Shown here: in pieces, positions 11,518-24,224 of the stretch
Layout: each line of letters starts with the position of its first letter
How positions within the stretch are numbered: position 1 is the first letter of the stretch
From: Fagopyrum homotropicum
Lineage: Eukaryota > Streptophyta > Magnoliopsida > Caryophyllales > Polygonaceae
DNA length: 64,000 nucleotides
Assembly (NCBI GenBank): GCA_033239125.1
Contig: BSWB01000001.1
Location: forward strand, 166,369,481-166,433,480
Reading direction: 5' to 3'
Program-made: the position numbers and the translations under genes
The notes under the pieces: model-generated
What the model was told of the DNA's origin: nothing
The model's input: only the letters and a program-made list of their open reading frames with translations
The model's database searches: none

Positions 11518-14500
11518 ATGGAAAGCAACCCTTTGTTACTCAATTTGGGCATCAAGAATGAAGGATTAGCTAAACAAAGCCTTTCGGATGAAAAGCTAGA
11601 GTTGAGGCTTGGCCTTCCTTCAACAGAAGTTCATTACAGGAAGCTTGGGTATGGAGATGATGAAGGATTTTCGAGATTTCGTGTCGAAAGAGTAGTTAAG
11701 AATGATGCTTTGTCTTGTGATGATGATGATACAACTTTTCAATCTTGTTCTCATAAGAGGTATGGTGTTGATCTCTTTTGCTTCATGTCCTTTGTGTTTT
11801 GCTTCAGCCCGGAATTTTATGTCTTAATAAAGAAGTTAAATACCAAAATTTTCGAGTTTTATGAGTCGGGATGTAATCAAGAATCGAAATGAAATTATAA
11901 ACGAGACGTCTTATTTCTAGTTCATATGGAAATTGATCATTATTATTTCGATTTCAAGCAATCTACACCGATAGTAGATTTGTTATACGTAGGCCCGTTG
12001 GAGATAATAACTTCTCACGTCTCTCAACTTGAGAGAGTTCGTGCCTAGGTTTGTGGGCTACTCTTTCTATTGACGTTTAATTTTAGGATGAAACTCGGTG
12101 GACTTATAGTAGGAATTGATTGTATCACACGAGTGAGATGCTAGACTTGTTTGCTAGTCTTCTAATTGATTTTAGGGTGAAAATTTCTTTGAGCTTATGG
12201 GTTGGATTTGAACCTAACGCGCATGTACACTACACAACCTCACTTTACAATCCGATAGACTTTAACGAGGCTCTTATATGGGTCGGGCTAGTCAAATTCA
12301 ATTCGAGCTTGTTCACTTAAAAACAGGTTGAGTTATAGGACCTCACTCTACAACCCTTTGACTTAGCACTAAAGATGACTAGACGTGTCAATCTTGGATA
12401 TAGTTGAGAACTTGAGTTGCGCTTCTCGAGCTCGGGCTTGACTTGCGCTCTAAACAAGCCGGGTATGAACACACTTTCAATCTCGTTTAAACCCGATTTG
12501 TTCAACTCGAATAACACCCACAACCAAACAAGCCCTTAATTATGCCTCTAAATCTCTAATGATGTAGACATTTGGATATGCAGAGCTGCACCGTCGTCCG
12601 TGATCGGTTGGCCGCCGGTGAACTCATTCAGGAAGAAGATCTCGGCGAGCAGCAACAACACCTCCTTCAAGCCATCATCTTCAGATCCACAAATCAAAGA
12701 AGAAGATAAGATTGAACTCAAACTCATCAAAGATCCCAATTCAGAAATCAAAGAGCAAATGTTTGTGAAGATCAACATGGAAGGAGTTCCAATCGGAAGA
12801 AAAGTGAATCTCCGAAAGTACGATAACTATGAATCTTTATCTTCTGCAGTTGATCAACTCTTCAGAGGCCTTCTTGCCGGTAAGTACTCGTATTCATCTT
12901 TGCATTCATCGATGGTTCGTCCAAATTGGCAAATTTGATCTTCGATTTGTATGATCATACGATCATTTTCTGTTGCTGTAGCGCAAGAAGGTGATGTAAA
13001 GATGGAGGAGAGGAAGGAGATTACAGGGCTGTTAGATGGGAGCTCGGAGTACACTTTGGTTTATGAAGATAACGAAGGTGATAGAGTCCTCGTCGGCGAT
13101 GTTCCTTGGAAGTAAGTTGTACACTATAGTTTTAGTGATTTGCAGGCTTATATTGGGTTGTTCTTTTTCGGGTCGGACCGTTTTTTTTAACCGGTTCAAA
13201 TTTCCAAAAGGCTCAAACCGGAACAGAAAAAGCTTGACCCAAATTAATGAAACCTTATTAATAGGGGTGAGCCAAAAAATCCGATATGTGAATCTGAATA
13301 TCCAATCTGAAAAATTCTGAATCCGAAATATTCGGTAGTTGGTGATTCGAATCCGTTCCGCAAGTATTTTTTGGATCATGGATTGGATACGGATCGAGGT
13401 TTTGAGGGGAGGAAGTCGGATCGGATAAGATATATCGTACTAGTTTAGTAATAGATACTCGGATTGGATATCCGGATCAAATTTTGGTTTGGATATCCGA
13501 TCCGGATAAAGTGTCATATTTCCAAGTACTCTCGGAGCGGATTTGGATCGGACTTTCTAAGGGGGGAGTCGGATCGGATCAGATATATCGTACTAGTCTA
13601 GTAATAAATACTCGGATTGGATACCCAGATCAAATTTGGGTTTGGATATCCGATCCGGATAAAGTGTCATATGTCATATATCCGAGTACTCTCCGAACGG
13701 ATTTGGTCGGACTTTCATATAATTATCGGGTCGGATATCCGAATTATCGGATCAGGTTTTCGTGTCTTCGGATCAGGTATCCGAAAATGTTCACCCCTAC
13801 TTATCTAGATTGGGCCAAATAACCGGATCAATTCAAATCCGGTATTGGCGTGATAAAACGGTTCTACACTTATATGCAAACATTAAGGGCTCGTTTGGAA
13901 GCGCTCAGAATCATTTTCGGTATTTGAATGATTTCGAATCAATATAAACTATGTTTGCTTAGAGATATTTTAATCCATGAAAGTAATCTCATCATTTCCA
14001 TTTCCTTTCTATACCCTTATCCAATTTCATTCCGTGTCCTGGTGTCCATCCCACCGCTCCAACCACATGGACACTAAAAATGTGAAACTCGCAAACATAA
14101 AAATGCATATGCTTACATAGGATGTTACTTTTTGGGCCGGACCTTTTTTATGGACCGGATTAGATATTCATTTTTTGTATGGACATGGACCGGTTGCTTC
14201 AAAGTTCAAGAGGCTCATAACCGGCCCAAGAAAAGCCCGGTCCAAAATAACGGAACCTTATTAACATGTTTAGATTGGGTCTTAATAACCGGTCTTAGAT
14301 TGTTATGGTCTGGTCCAATGCAACCATCGGACCACTTATCGATCGGTTTATCCCGGTTCACCGTCTAGTTACGGTTTTTGGCCGGAAAAGGACGGTAGAC
14401 CGGACCATTTTTGCACTGTCCTGACTCGTATGATTGTGTCTTGATATTGCAGCATGTTTCTATCGACCGTGAAGCGGCTTCGAGTGTTGAAAAGCTCCAA

Positions 14501-14522
14501 CCTTGGATCCAAACATGGTTGA
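11518..14522 (+). CDS. Aux/IAA auxin-responsive repressor
   Basis: Nuclear repressor that binds auxin response factors and is degraded through TIR1/AFB receptors when auxin is present. Exons 11518-11759, 12584-12879, 12982-13111 and 14453-14522 join into a 245-residue frame. Domain I is LELRLGLP (EAR-type LxLxL, recruits TOPLESS). A KR pair is followed by the domain II degron core IGWPPVNSFRK. Domains III and IV form the PB1-like part: MFVKINMEGVPIGRKVNL with the key Lys, and an acidic EDNEGDRVLVGDVPW loop. The tail is MFLSTVKRLRVLKSS. I chose the ATG at 11518 because it gives the compact start before domain I seen in the family. The degron reads VIGWPPVN where VVGWPPVR is typical; the core is intact. 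Intron 3 is 1.34 kb because of transposon insertions. The exact paralogue is not assigned. Confidence 0.95.
11985..12345. repeat. Dispersed repeat family R1, reverse copy in Aux/IAA intron 1
   Basis: Degenerate match, in reverse orientation, to the 5947-6440 blocks: GATAATAACTTCTCAC, a GGGCTACTC block, TTTTAGGATGAAACTC, and further on GGATTTGAACCTAACGCGCATGT. It looks like one or two overlapping decayed copies. Confidence 0.5.
13155..13855. mobile_element. GGTCC-rich repeat (copy 1) in Aux/IAA intron 3, split by a hAT-like MITE
   Basis: The left part (13155-13261) and right part (13800-13855) together match the uninterrupted repeat at 14120-14420: TTTTTCGGGTCGGACC, AGGCTCA then ACCGG, CCTTATTAA, then TAGATTGGG and AATAACCGG in the same order. 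The sequence between the parts is the MITE at 13262-13799. The family is unclassified and related in composition to 85-480 and 24225-24815. Confidence 0.75.
13262..13799. mobile_element. hAT-like non-autonomous element (MITE), 538 bp
   Basis: Ends are TAGGGGTGAGCCAAAAAATC on the left and, on the other strand at the right, TAGGGGTGAACATTTTCGG; TAGGGGTG is typical of hAT termini. Flanking 8-bp words CTTATTAA (13254-13261) and CTTATCTA (13800-13807) agree at 6 of 8 positions, as expected of an aged hAT target duplication. The body is packed with GGATATCCGATCCGG words and holds a near-duplicate block (13436-13535 and 13560-13660). Short open frames inside are composition artefacts. Confidence 0.85.
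14120..14420. mobile_element. GGTCC-rich repeat (copy 2) in Aux/IAA intron 3
   Basis: Uninterrupted relative of the element at 13155-13855, less than 1 kb away in the same orientation. It shows the empty-site sequence CCTTATTAACATGTTTAG at the place where copy 1 holds the MITE. It ends about 30 bp before the acceptor of the last Aux/IAA exon. Borders are approximate. Confidence 0.65.
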
Positions 14523-15680
14523 TCTCCTACTCCAAGCTAGCTTAGCCCGATCACCGATATTGCGTACATGATGTTGAATGTATATGTAATTGAGTCTAGA
14601 TTGATCGCTAGCATAACTCGATCCGAGTACGTTGTATATGGTTTTGTGTTTGTAATGTTTTTCAACATGTTCAAAAACTCGTAATAAATTGAATCAAATT
14701 CATTTGCAATCAATCTCAATGAGTTTAAATTCAAATCCGGACCGTCTTGACTAAAAGTCAAACCTGTTTATCTAAGTCAAATTCGGGCCGAGACCCGTTA
14801 CGGTTTGACTTATAACCCGTTTATTACGAACTAGTAGCCTAGCTGAGTAATCAACCCGTGAGTTTGCCTGTCTAGACGGACTTCATTCTTTGTTCAAAAT
14901 ATGTCTACTTTTTCGGAAAGAACGGACCGGACAGCCCGATCCAACCTCGATTCGTCTACTAGCAATGAAGCAACCAAGAAAATTAGAAAACCAAGGCAAT
15001 GCTTATTAGATTGTTTCAATTTTGTTCTATCTATTCATGTAAATAGCAAGAAAGGGAGGGTAAGATGTAGAAGGGAAGGCTCGAAATATCACATGAGGCA
15101 AATGCAAAGGTGACTTTAAGCCAAGTTCAAAGGGGGAAATAAGGATGTTTGATACAAAAGCGAGTTTCTATTTTTAGGAATTTATATATTTTTAGAATTT
15201 TAATCTCAACTTTGTTATTTTAATATATTCAAAACAGTCTTGGTTTCAATTAATAAAATATGACAATTTAAGATAGCATTAAGAAAAATGCATAGTTTTG
15301 AAGACAACTTCTATTTTACACGTTTCATCAACCAAATGAAGGATCTATTTACAAATTCTTTAGGTCCAACTCGTTTTTAATTTTTCACGTTCAAGCTTAA
15401 TGTTGTGTGTCACCTGCCATCAGTTTAAGGGACGTGATAAAATCGAAATCATCATAAAATTTTGATAAGATCTATCTAGATCATTTATAATTGTTACTTA
15501 CATTCTTATTTATTCCTTCACCTTATTTATTGTTTTAAACCCTATAAAGGTTATCATAATATCAATATATAAAGAGTTAATTTAGCTAAAAATGTATTTT
15601 TTTTAGTTACTAACTATGCAATTTTTTGAGTATTGAATATTAAGAATGTACTTTTTCTTTCTTTTCTTTTTATTTTTATT
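14523..15680. other. 3' flank of the Aux/IAA gene and AT-rich spacer
   Basis: The first few hundred bases probably hold the 3' UTR. I see no open frame or RNA gene with support. Confidence 0.4.
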
Positions 15681-16080
15681 ACCGGAATCATTGTTCATTG
15701 TCAGCCGGAAATTGTCACCCTACCCCGAGCTTGTTGGAATCTGGAAACCGAAGCCACCGAGCTCGTCGGAAACCACCTCGAACATATATGGAAAATATGA
15801 AGTACGCCGGGAACGAAGCTTACTGGCCTTCACCGTCTTCCTCCTCACCGCCATCGTTTTTCGAGCCGAGTTCATCTTCTTTGTCGTTCCAGATTTGTGA
15901 AGCCAACAACAGCCACCGCCGTCGATCTAAAACCAGCAACAACCGCCGCCTGTTGTCGCCTTTGTCGGACGTTAATCGAGCTTTTACTGCCGGGAACGAA
16001 GCTTGCTGCCGTCGGGAATGAAGCACGCCACCATAATCGACGAATCGACACTCTTGTAACATTGTTTTGGGAGGGATGAA
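15681..16080. other. Local GC-rich, CCG/CGG-dense island without a recognisable gene
   Basis: Composition shifts sharply from the AT-rich surroundings. Overlapping frames of 60-107 codons occur on both strands, which is the pattern of CCG/CGG triplet density and not of a gene. GCCGGGAACGAAGCTT occurs twice (about 15805 and 15990). It may be part of an old transposon. No protein family is recognisable. Confidence 0.35.
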
Positions 16081-16289
16081 ATTTTGGGTAAATCAAATGA
16101 TCCTATATTTTGTAATTACGTCACCCAATTTTTCGAATTTGAAGATTTTGCCCCAAAAAGATAACTATAGAAAATTACATAAAGTTATAATTATAGGGAA
16201 AGCCTTAAATTTATGAAATTCTATAAATTGTCTCAAAAAGATAAATTGGGTAGGTAAAACCGGATAATTATCATTGAGTAAGTGAGTGA

Positions 16290-16665
16290 AGTTGTGTAAG
16301 TGATGTTGAGTGTGTAAAGTTGGGTATGTGAAAGTTGGTTACGTGAAGATTGAGTATTAACATATTCGTATTATGTTATTGCGTTTGATATTAACACATT
16401 GAGTATCAAACTTGAGTACTAACATATTGAGTATTAGACTTGTGTATTAACATCTTGGGTATTACGGTTGAGTATTGACATACTGGGTAACACACTTGGG
16501 TATTAAGATACGTTGCGCATTAACATATTAGGTTATTATTGCATGAGGTATTAACATATTTTGTATCAGTCTTAGTACTACGTTGAATATTAAAATATTG
16601 GGTATTACGTTGGGTGTTAACACGTTGGATATTACGGTCGGATATTACGTATTAGGTGCCACACT
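16290..16665. repeat. Degenerate array of TATTAACATATTGGGTATTAC-like words
   Basis: Around 20 variants of (G)TATTAACATATTGG or GGTATTACG follow one another with irregular spacing of roughly 14-22 bp. No unit is perfectly conserved. It looks like an old minisatellite. Confidence 0.65.
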
Positions 16666-18379
16666 TAATTATGATGATCTTGATTAACAAAATCAAAAAT
16701 TGTTTTTCCTTTTTCCTATAATTATTAAAAAAAAATATCATTTAACTAAACTAACTATTTTCTCATTTATTTTTCTAAATTATTTTAAAAAAACTATTGT
16801 CTACAAAAGAAAGTGTATAATTTGTACACACTATACCAAAAAAAAAAGGTGAATTATACACACTACTAAAAAAGTACATACTAATTTCAAGGTAAACAAA
16901 ACATATGAAATAATCTTTATTAATTCACCCATTATTATTGCTCATATTATCTATTTTGTGTTATGACTATAAATACAACCTTATATTTTTCTGTTAATGT
17001 TGAATAGTTAGAAAATATCTTATCTATTTGAATTGCATTATCCAATTTTTCCACAAATTTTTTTGGTTGATTTTCTTACCTAAATTATCGTAATTGAAAT
17101 GCATTACTAATACATAACCAAGCATTTCTACATACTATTCACATTAAATTATATAATTTGTACAAACTTAATCTATTAAAACAATTCCTGAACACAATAT
17201 TTAAACGAAATTAAACTAACTACACACAATAAATCCAAATAATTTACATTACAACTATTAAATCTACATAAATTATAAAAACTACACAATCATTAAAACT
17301 CATTCAATTACATGATACGAAAAAACAAAAAATTTCAATTTGAAAAATTTATTAGACAAATTATCATCTACAAAAATACAACCAATTTTGAAATAACAAG
17401 AAAAAAACAATCATATGATAACATTTATTTTAAATAATATAAAAATAGTTATGAGACATAAAATTTCAATTTGATTAAATGGTTGGTGTAAGGGTCTTAT
17501 CAAAAAGTTGGTTTTTAGTTTCTTTTAAATTTAAAATATTAATATATAATTCATATATTCAAAGATAGACACAAACAAAAAATGTCAAACTTTTTAGGGT
17601 ATCGATTAAAATTGAAATAATTTGATTTACTAGGCTTGTTCTAGTTTTGTGTTTAGTAAATGTTAGCTTGAGAGAAGAGTGAGTAGAGTTTGAAAATAAA
17701 TACAAAAGGTTATGGTATATTTACTTAATTATATTAAAAAATCCAGTTACTACTATAGTTTTTCAAAAAGATCTAATTACTAAAATTGTTCATTAAAATT
17801 TGAAAAAGTTTTATATACTAAAAAATTTAAAAAAAAAAACAAGAATATTAAACCAAAAAATTCCAGAAAAGGATGCAAATATTTGTTCATAGTAGAGTGA
17901 TCTTAAATATTCAATGCATTGGTAAATAAATTAATAGCTAATATCATAAAATAACAAAGAAAATATGAAATTGATTTATCTCATTAAATAAAAGGTAACA
18001 GCTGCACTGATTTAGCCTATTACACTGAATGGTAAAAACATTACAAATAAATGCATTATTATTTATTACTCTCTACTTTTTCAAATTCAAATTTTAAATT
18101 GGAGTATTACAATAAAATACCTAACTAAATTATATATTACCTGTAAAATAGTAGGATTTTTTTAACTATTTATAAAATTAAGATAAAAATTTGGACTTCT
18201 TTTTATATGACCCTTTATCATTGATAAATTAACATTTTAAAATAATAATTATTTTTATTTAATTGTAATTCATGTAAAATTTTTTTATAGTACATACGAA
18301 ATTTCCCTAAAACTAAAAATACTATACGACTTAAATTTTCATAAATCACATCCAAGATAAAAAAAAGAGGGTGTTATTT
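16666..18379. other. Very AT-rich gene-free spacer with one dispersed repeat
   Basis: About 17615-17812 matches 31576-31770: TTTACTAGGCTT, CTAGTTTTGTGTTTAGTAAA, TTGAGAGAAGAGTG, then AATAAATACAAAAG and a TATATTTACTTAATT block. Elsewhere only long A/T runs are visible. Confidence 0.55.
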
Positions 18380-18665
18380 GCACGGTTCAAGATTTCGTTA
18401 ACGCACCACTCATACGCAATGCGTGACCGTCACGGTCACACATTGCGTAACCGTAAAAATATTTTTTTTTTCGGGTTAGAATTCATGTAGAAAATATCAC
18501 GATCCGGAACCCGTAAAGTTCACGGATCCGGAACCCGTAAAGTTCACGGATCCGGAACCCGTAAGCGTGACCAAAAAAGTACACGGTTACGGTTATCGTA
18601 ACCGTGACATTATGACGGTTACGGGATCCGTATGCGGGGTGCAATAACGAAATCTTGAACCGTGC
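18380..18665. mobile_element. Fold-back element with long terminal inverted repeats (MITE-like)
   Basis: Left end GCACGGTTCAAGATTTCG and right end, its reverse complement, bound a 286-bp element; the match extends with a few mismatches to about 40 bp (GCATACGG-like inner part). Inside are three near-perfect direct copies of GGATCCGGAACCCGTAA and many short CGTAACCGT/ACGGTTACG inverted words, so the single strand should fold strongly. No coding capacity, and no clear target duplication. Confidence 0.75.
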
Positions 18666-19084
18666 GAATACGACTTCCGTAAAAAAATTGAAGAAATTGT
18701 CCATATAATTGGTGAGGTTTTATTAAATTGTCCACGAAATGAGAGAGTTTAAATAGAAATATTTGTAAAATTAATATTTTCATTCAGTGGTAGGTTTTGA
18801 GCTATTTTTGAATGTTTTTGGAAGGAAAAGAATATTGAACTATTTTTCGGGTTGGTTTGTGTAATTTATGGTAAAGTCAGTCCTCGGAAGCGTAAATCAC
18901 TGGCGCTAACTTCTTTAGCTCTCGAAAGCCATTTTAAAAGATATAGGGGAAACACACTCGAGAGTCGAGATGAAGAAACATTCCATGGAAGCTTTGTTTT
19001 GAGACGCGCGAGCTTTCTCTCTCCTCTTCCCTCTCTGTATCTCTATTTGTGTCTGAGACTGTTCTTGTCTGAATTTTCCTGAGA
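18666..19084 (+). promoter_or_regulatory. Upstream region and probable 5' leader of the ankyrin-repeat gene
   Basis: The last 70 bp before the start codon are a CT-rich tract (CTCTCTCCTCTTCCCTCTC) typical of plant 5' leaders. No TATA box that I would call. No other gene is seen in the interval. Confidence 0.4.
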
Positions 19085-22000
19085 ATGACGCTCTTTAATC
19101 ACGCCGGGAAGCAGGTGTTTCCGGTGAACTACGAGGCGGAGGCTTCTCAGAGGCTCTTGGACGCGCTGAGTAACGGAGATCTGAAATCGGCGTTGGAGCT
19201 TGTCGATGATCCTTTAGTTGACGTCAATTTCGTCGGAGCTGTGTCTTTAAAGCTCCGGAAAGCGGAGTTAATTTCGCGCGATTACTTGCCAATCGAAGTT
19301 TGCGTAGAGTATGAGGATTTCAAGGCCGATGTAACAGCTCTGTTCCTTGCTGTTCAGCTTGGGAATTCGACATTCGTTCGGAAATTACTGGTGAAGTTTC
19401 TTCTTGAATATTATTATTGATTGTGGTTTATGTATCTGCTATTGATTTTCCTCATTTGGTTATAGTTAAGTTGCTTCTGTTCTTGTTGATATTCGTCGTT
19501 TAAATTGTGCATATCGTTTGAATTCGGCAGTTCTATGTTTTCGTCCGTTTTAAAGAGAATTTTGGTCAATTGTTGACAGTTGAACATCTCAATTGATGTT
19601 CAATACCGCTCTTTACCTTTCAGTTAGGCATTTGAAAGCAGACGCTTAAACGACGTCTTTGATTTGCCGGTTCTTCTGTCCCAGTGTGTTCCCCTCTCGT
19701 TTGAACTTTGAATGATTTAGCAACTATTTGCGGTCCTACAGCATGCCTCCCTCCACTTTCTTATCTTTTCAATTTTTTAAAGGATTAATCTATGGTGATT
19801 AGTCGTACTTTTTAAAATAGCACTTGTTTATCTTGACATGATTTTTATTTTGGAAAAACCACTTTGATTTTGAGATGCTAGGTTATCTATATTCTATGTT
19901 TTATCTCAAATTTTCGTGTATTTTTTTGAGGCACCCGTGATAATTTCTGTATTTTCTATGATTCTTTTTGTAATTGTGCTTTTAGTTCCTTGTTATGCAA
20001 ATCTAATGCCTCGGAAATGAACCAAAAGTTTTTGTTCTAGCTTTCTGATGCTAAGATAATCTGCAAGTCTGCATTATTATTTTTTCACTCACAAGTTTCC
20101 CTTTTTAGTGAACTTCCAATAGAAGTTTAAAATTTAATCCTTTTTACATACAATCATGCTCACTAATTACCTTAAGATGATAATAACAAGAACTTTACTG
20201 GGGATACAAGCAAAAATGTTCCTGGATATCTTTGTTAATTGAATACTAACCATCAGACCTTTTCCAATTAACTACAAAGCAGTTATCATATATCAAACAT
20301 GTTTTGGTTAGTGACGTACAATTCCTCCTGTAGAAATAGATTGCCTGACAATTTACTAAATCCGTTAAACAAACAAAACCTAGCTAGCTTCTAATCTTAG
20401 ATGTAGTGTAATGCACTTTCCGGATTCTTAAATCGTAACTTATCGAGTTGGCAGTGCTATTGGATATCTATGCAACATGTGAAATATCTTTGGCTATAAC
20501 TAATAAGATCATAGCTCAGAACTGGGAAGTTTGAAGCAATATGTAGTACATTTACATGCTCTGTGACTCTGAAAGTTCCATACTTAAGTGATTTATTCTG
20601 CTGTTATAATAGATCCACATTGAGTGTTCATATTTTGTGTCTTTTATATGAATTGATTTTTGTCAAAGGGTTTATTTAATCTACTTTGGAATATCCCATC
20701 TTGAGCACAGTAAAATATGTTACTGCTCTTTGATGGTAGGTAGATAATTCACCGCCTAATACAAGCGTAAATACTACATACTCAGTTGACAGTCACATGT
20801 ATAGATCCCGATTTTCGTCTGTCGTATATGGTTAACTCTATTGAGTGAACAATGCTTCCAGATCACTCAACAGTAATAATTTAGTGCAGTTGTCACATTT
20901 TGATGTCATTAAGTTGAGTCCTTGTTTTTTGTTGTCCTTTTGTTTTGGGTTCATGGTCGCAGAGCATGGGAGCTGATGTAAACCAAAAGCTATTTAGGGG
21001 CTTTGCAACTACAGCTGCTGTGAGAGAGGGCCAATTTGAGATATTGGAGATCTTACTCAAAGTAGGGTCTTCTCAACCAGCTTGTGAAGAAGCCCTTCTA
21101 GAAGCCAGCTGCCATGGACAGGCTAGACCTGTTGAGCTTCTCATGGGAACTGAACTTATTCGGTCCCATATCGCTGTTCATGCTTTTGTCACTGCTTGTT
21201 CCAGAGGTTTCAATGACGTGGTCAGTACACTGGTGAAGGTAAGCTACCTTAAGTGGTCAACTTGCCACTAAATTTACCTAGAGCAATTTAGGGTCTATTA
21301 GGTGATTAGATGTCAATATGTGATGGATAATAACACAAACATGCAGTGTTGGGCTTTACAATTAATGTTTTGCTCAAAATATCTTAACAAATTCGACCAA
21401 AAATGAACAAATTTGACTATTTAATATGGCGTGTCATCTTAAGAAAACTGATGTGTTGAACATCATAAAGATGAAATATGTATACTTCAAGATAGAGTCC
21501 ACCATGCCCGAAGTATTTTAATATTTGGCACAATTGATCCCATAACATAAAACTATGTAGCATCAATAGTACATGTATTTTATTCATAAAATGGAGTACG
21601 CATCCAAATACACACTAATTCATTTTCCAATTGCTAACTGGCAGTGTGGTGTAAATGTAAATGCAATTGACCGGGTGTTGCTTTTATCTTCTAAACCTTC
21701 TCTTCGTACAAATATTGATTGTACTGCACTTGTGGCCGCTGTTGTCAGCCGGCAGGTATCAGTTGTCCGTATGCTCTTACAGGTGACTCTTCTTCTCAAC
21801 TTTACCCTTTTAGATAGTTTAAATGTGTTACTGTATCCAGCTGTATCTTTCACTGTGGGATTCCACTATGAATTCGTACTAATTTGTTGTACTCTCAGGA
21901 GAAATGTTGAAATGACACCTTATCTCTATATGAATCAATCATATCAACAGATGCTTCCTTTCGTTGCACATTTAAGATAGGATAAGTCTACTCTAAAAGT

Positions 22001-24070
22001 TCAATGAATCTCTTGAAAGAAACATACAAATAACAGCTTGTATACTGCATTACTGCAGCTTGAGTAATTGGAGTAGGTTCCCCATCCTTGTTGCACATGC
22101 AGAGTTTGTTTATGCCGACCAATTCAACGTTCTTCCTTTTTCTTTTCCTTTTCCTTCAAAAGGTTGAGAGGGGCATTTTACTTATTTATCTAGTCTATTT
22201 CAGGGTAAACTTTATTTTTTATCATCAATAAATTAGGATTCTTTTGTTTCAAAGAACCACCCACTGAGCCACTCCGTAATCAAGCCTATTGCAAACAAAT
22301 GAACTAAAAATATATAAGACTATAAGGTACAAAGGATATAGAAGTACAAAGTGAAGCTCATTTTATATTCTGAGTACTTGATTCTGGTTATTTGATGCTA
22401 GCACAATAGCTAAAGAGACATCCAGTTGTTTTCCGGATTATTTTGTATAAATAATCTCAAAGTTCTTGGGGTATTTGTCTGAATATCCTAGGACCTAAAT
22501 TATGTTTTTGTTTGAATTTTATTAGGCTGGTGCAAGAGTGGATACTGAGGTGAGACTAGGAGCATGGTCATGGGACACTTCCACAGGTGAAGAGATTCGA
22601 GTAGGTGCAGGATTAGGTGAACCATACGCACTCACTTGGTGTGCAGTCGAATACTTCGAAAACTCGGGAACAATCCTCCAAATGCTTCTAAACAAACTCC
22701 CACAGAACAAATCACACTTTGGTAGAACTCTTCTTCACCATGCAATTCTCTGTTCTAATCCTAAAGCTGTTGAAGTCCTCCTCAACTCAGAAGCTAACAT
22801 CGAAACCCCAGTCAAGACAACATCAAAAACCGAGTTTCGACCAATTCACATGGCTGCTCGTCTTGGATCCTCAGCAATCCTCAACTGTCTCATTCAAGCT
22901 GGGTGTGATCTTAACTCTAGAACAGACTCAGGTGAAACCGCTCTAATGATCTGCTCAAAGTACAAACAAGAAGATTGCCTTGTACTACTCGCGAATTCCG
23001 GAGCTGACTTTGGACTTGTGAGTAATAATGGCAGCTCAGTATCATCAATTGCAAGGCAAAACTGTTGGCTATTTGGATTACAAAGAGCTATGTTAACCAC
23101 ACTCAAAACCCGGAAAATTCCTCAAAGTAGTAATCCTTCCGTGTTCTCCCCTCTGTTGTTCGCGGCTCAGTTGGGTGATACTGAGGCATTAGAGCTCCTG
23201 ATTGAACAATCACCATCTGAGATTGATCTGAATATGCAGGAGAATGAAAAGGGATATACTGCAGCCATGTTAACTGCACTTGAAGGTCATGTTGAAGCAT
23301 TCAAGCTACTAGTACATGGAGGTGTGAATGTGAAGCTTGTAAACAAATCCGGAGACACTGCCATCACTCTTTCCGAAATCAGCAACAAACGCGAATTATT
23401 CGAGAAAGTACTGCTCGAATACGCACTTCAACAAGATGGTCGGAATCACATTGCATTCTATGCATTACATTGTGCAGCTCGTAATGGTGATGCGGATGCA
23501 GTAAGATCATTAACTCGAAAAGGCTACGACGTTAATAGTTGTGACGGAGAAGGCTACACGCCGTTAATGCTTGCAGCTAAAGCAGGTCATGACATTGTTT
23601 GTAAGACGTTAATCTCAAGTGGTGCCAAATGCAACACCAAGAACTCTAGAGGAGAGACTGCCTTGATGCTAGCAAAGACGAGTCGGAAAGGGAATGGAGT
23701 CGAGAAAACGATACTCGATCAGCTTGCTCGAGAGTTGGTGTTGGGCGGGGCTCGAGTGATGAAGCACACGAAAGGAGGGAAAGGAGACCCGCATGGAAAG
23801 ACTATTAGGATGATCGAGGATTCCGGGATTTTGCAATGGGGTAAGTCGAGGGAGCGACGGGTGGTTTGTCGGGAGGCGGTTTTCGGACCTAGTGCGGGTT
23901 TTAGGAGGCGTCGGAGAGGGAAGTGCGACATCGAGGAACTCGGGTTGTTTCATGTGGTGACTACTGGGAATAAGGAGGTGCATTTTGTGTGTGAAGGTGG
24001 TAGAGAGGAAGCTGAGCTTTGGGTTAGAGGGATTAAGCTAGTCACAAGGGATGCTATCTTTGGGGGTTAA
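19085..24070 (+). CDS. Ankyrin-repeat protein (plant-conserved family, about 754 residues)
   Basis: Exons 19085-19390, 20963-21238, 21645-21782 and 22526-24070 all break between codons and join to one frame of 754 residues. Ankyrin repeats are spread through the protein: for example GADVNQKLFRGFATTAA near residue 105, RTLLHHAILCSNPKAVEVLL and FRPIHMAARLGSSAILNCL in the middle, and GYTPLMLAAKAGHDIVCKTL towards the C-terminus. The last 100 or so residues leave the repeat pattern and hold basic stretches and a conserved KEVHFVCEGG...ELWVRGIKLVTRDAIFG end, which looks like a separate C-terminal module of this plant family. No membrane segment or signal peptide is seen, so it is likely a cytosolic or nuclear scaffold. 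The biochemical role is not known to me. Intron 1 (1.57 kb) shows no embedded element. Confidence 0.93.
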
Positions 24071-24224
24071 GCTTCTATTGTCTAACACATTATTGTTGGG
24101 AAACTTGCATAATATTGTTGCTTTGTTTTATGTTGCTTTTGAGTATGTATTTATTGCACTGATGAAAGTAGATATGAAACAAATTGATCAACCCTAATAA
24201 TGTGTAGTTTTTGTTTGTAAAAAC

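Noticed and set aside
13484..13947. Frames rich in YPIRIK and SDPDK-type words
   Set aside because: They are translations of GGATATCCGATCCGG repeats in the hAT-like MITE.
15646..16096. Overlapping frames of 60-107 codons on both strands
   Set aside because: They overlap each other in several frames, come from CCG/CGG-rich DNA, and show no protein family.
21573..21980. 135-codon frame starting in intron 2 of the ankyrin gene
   Set aside because: It reads through both borders of exon 3; the splice sites at 21,645 and 21,782 give the family sequence, while the flanking parts do not match.
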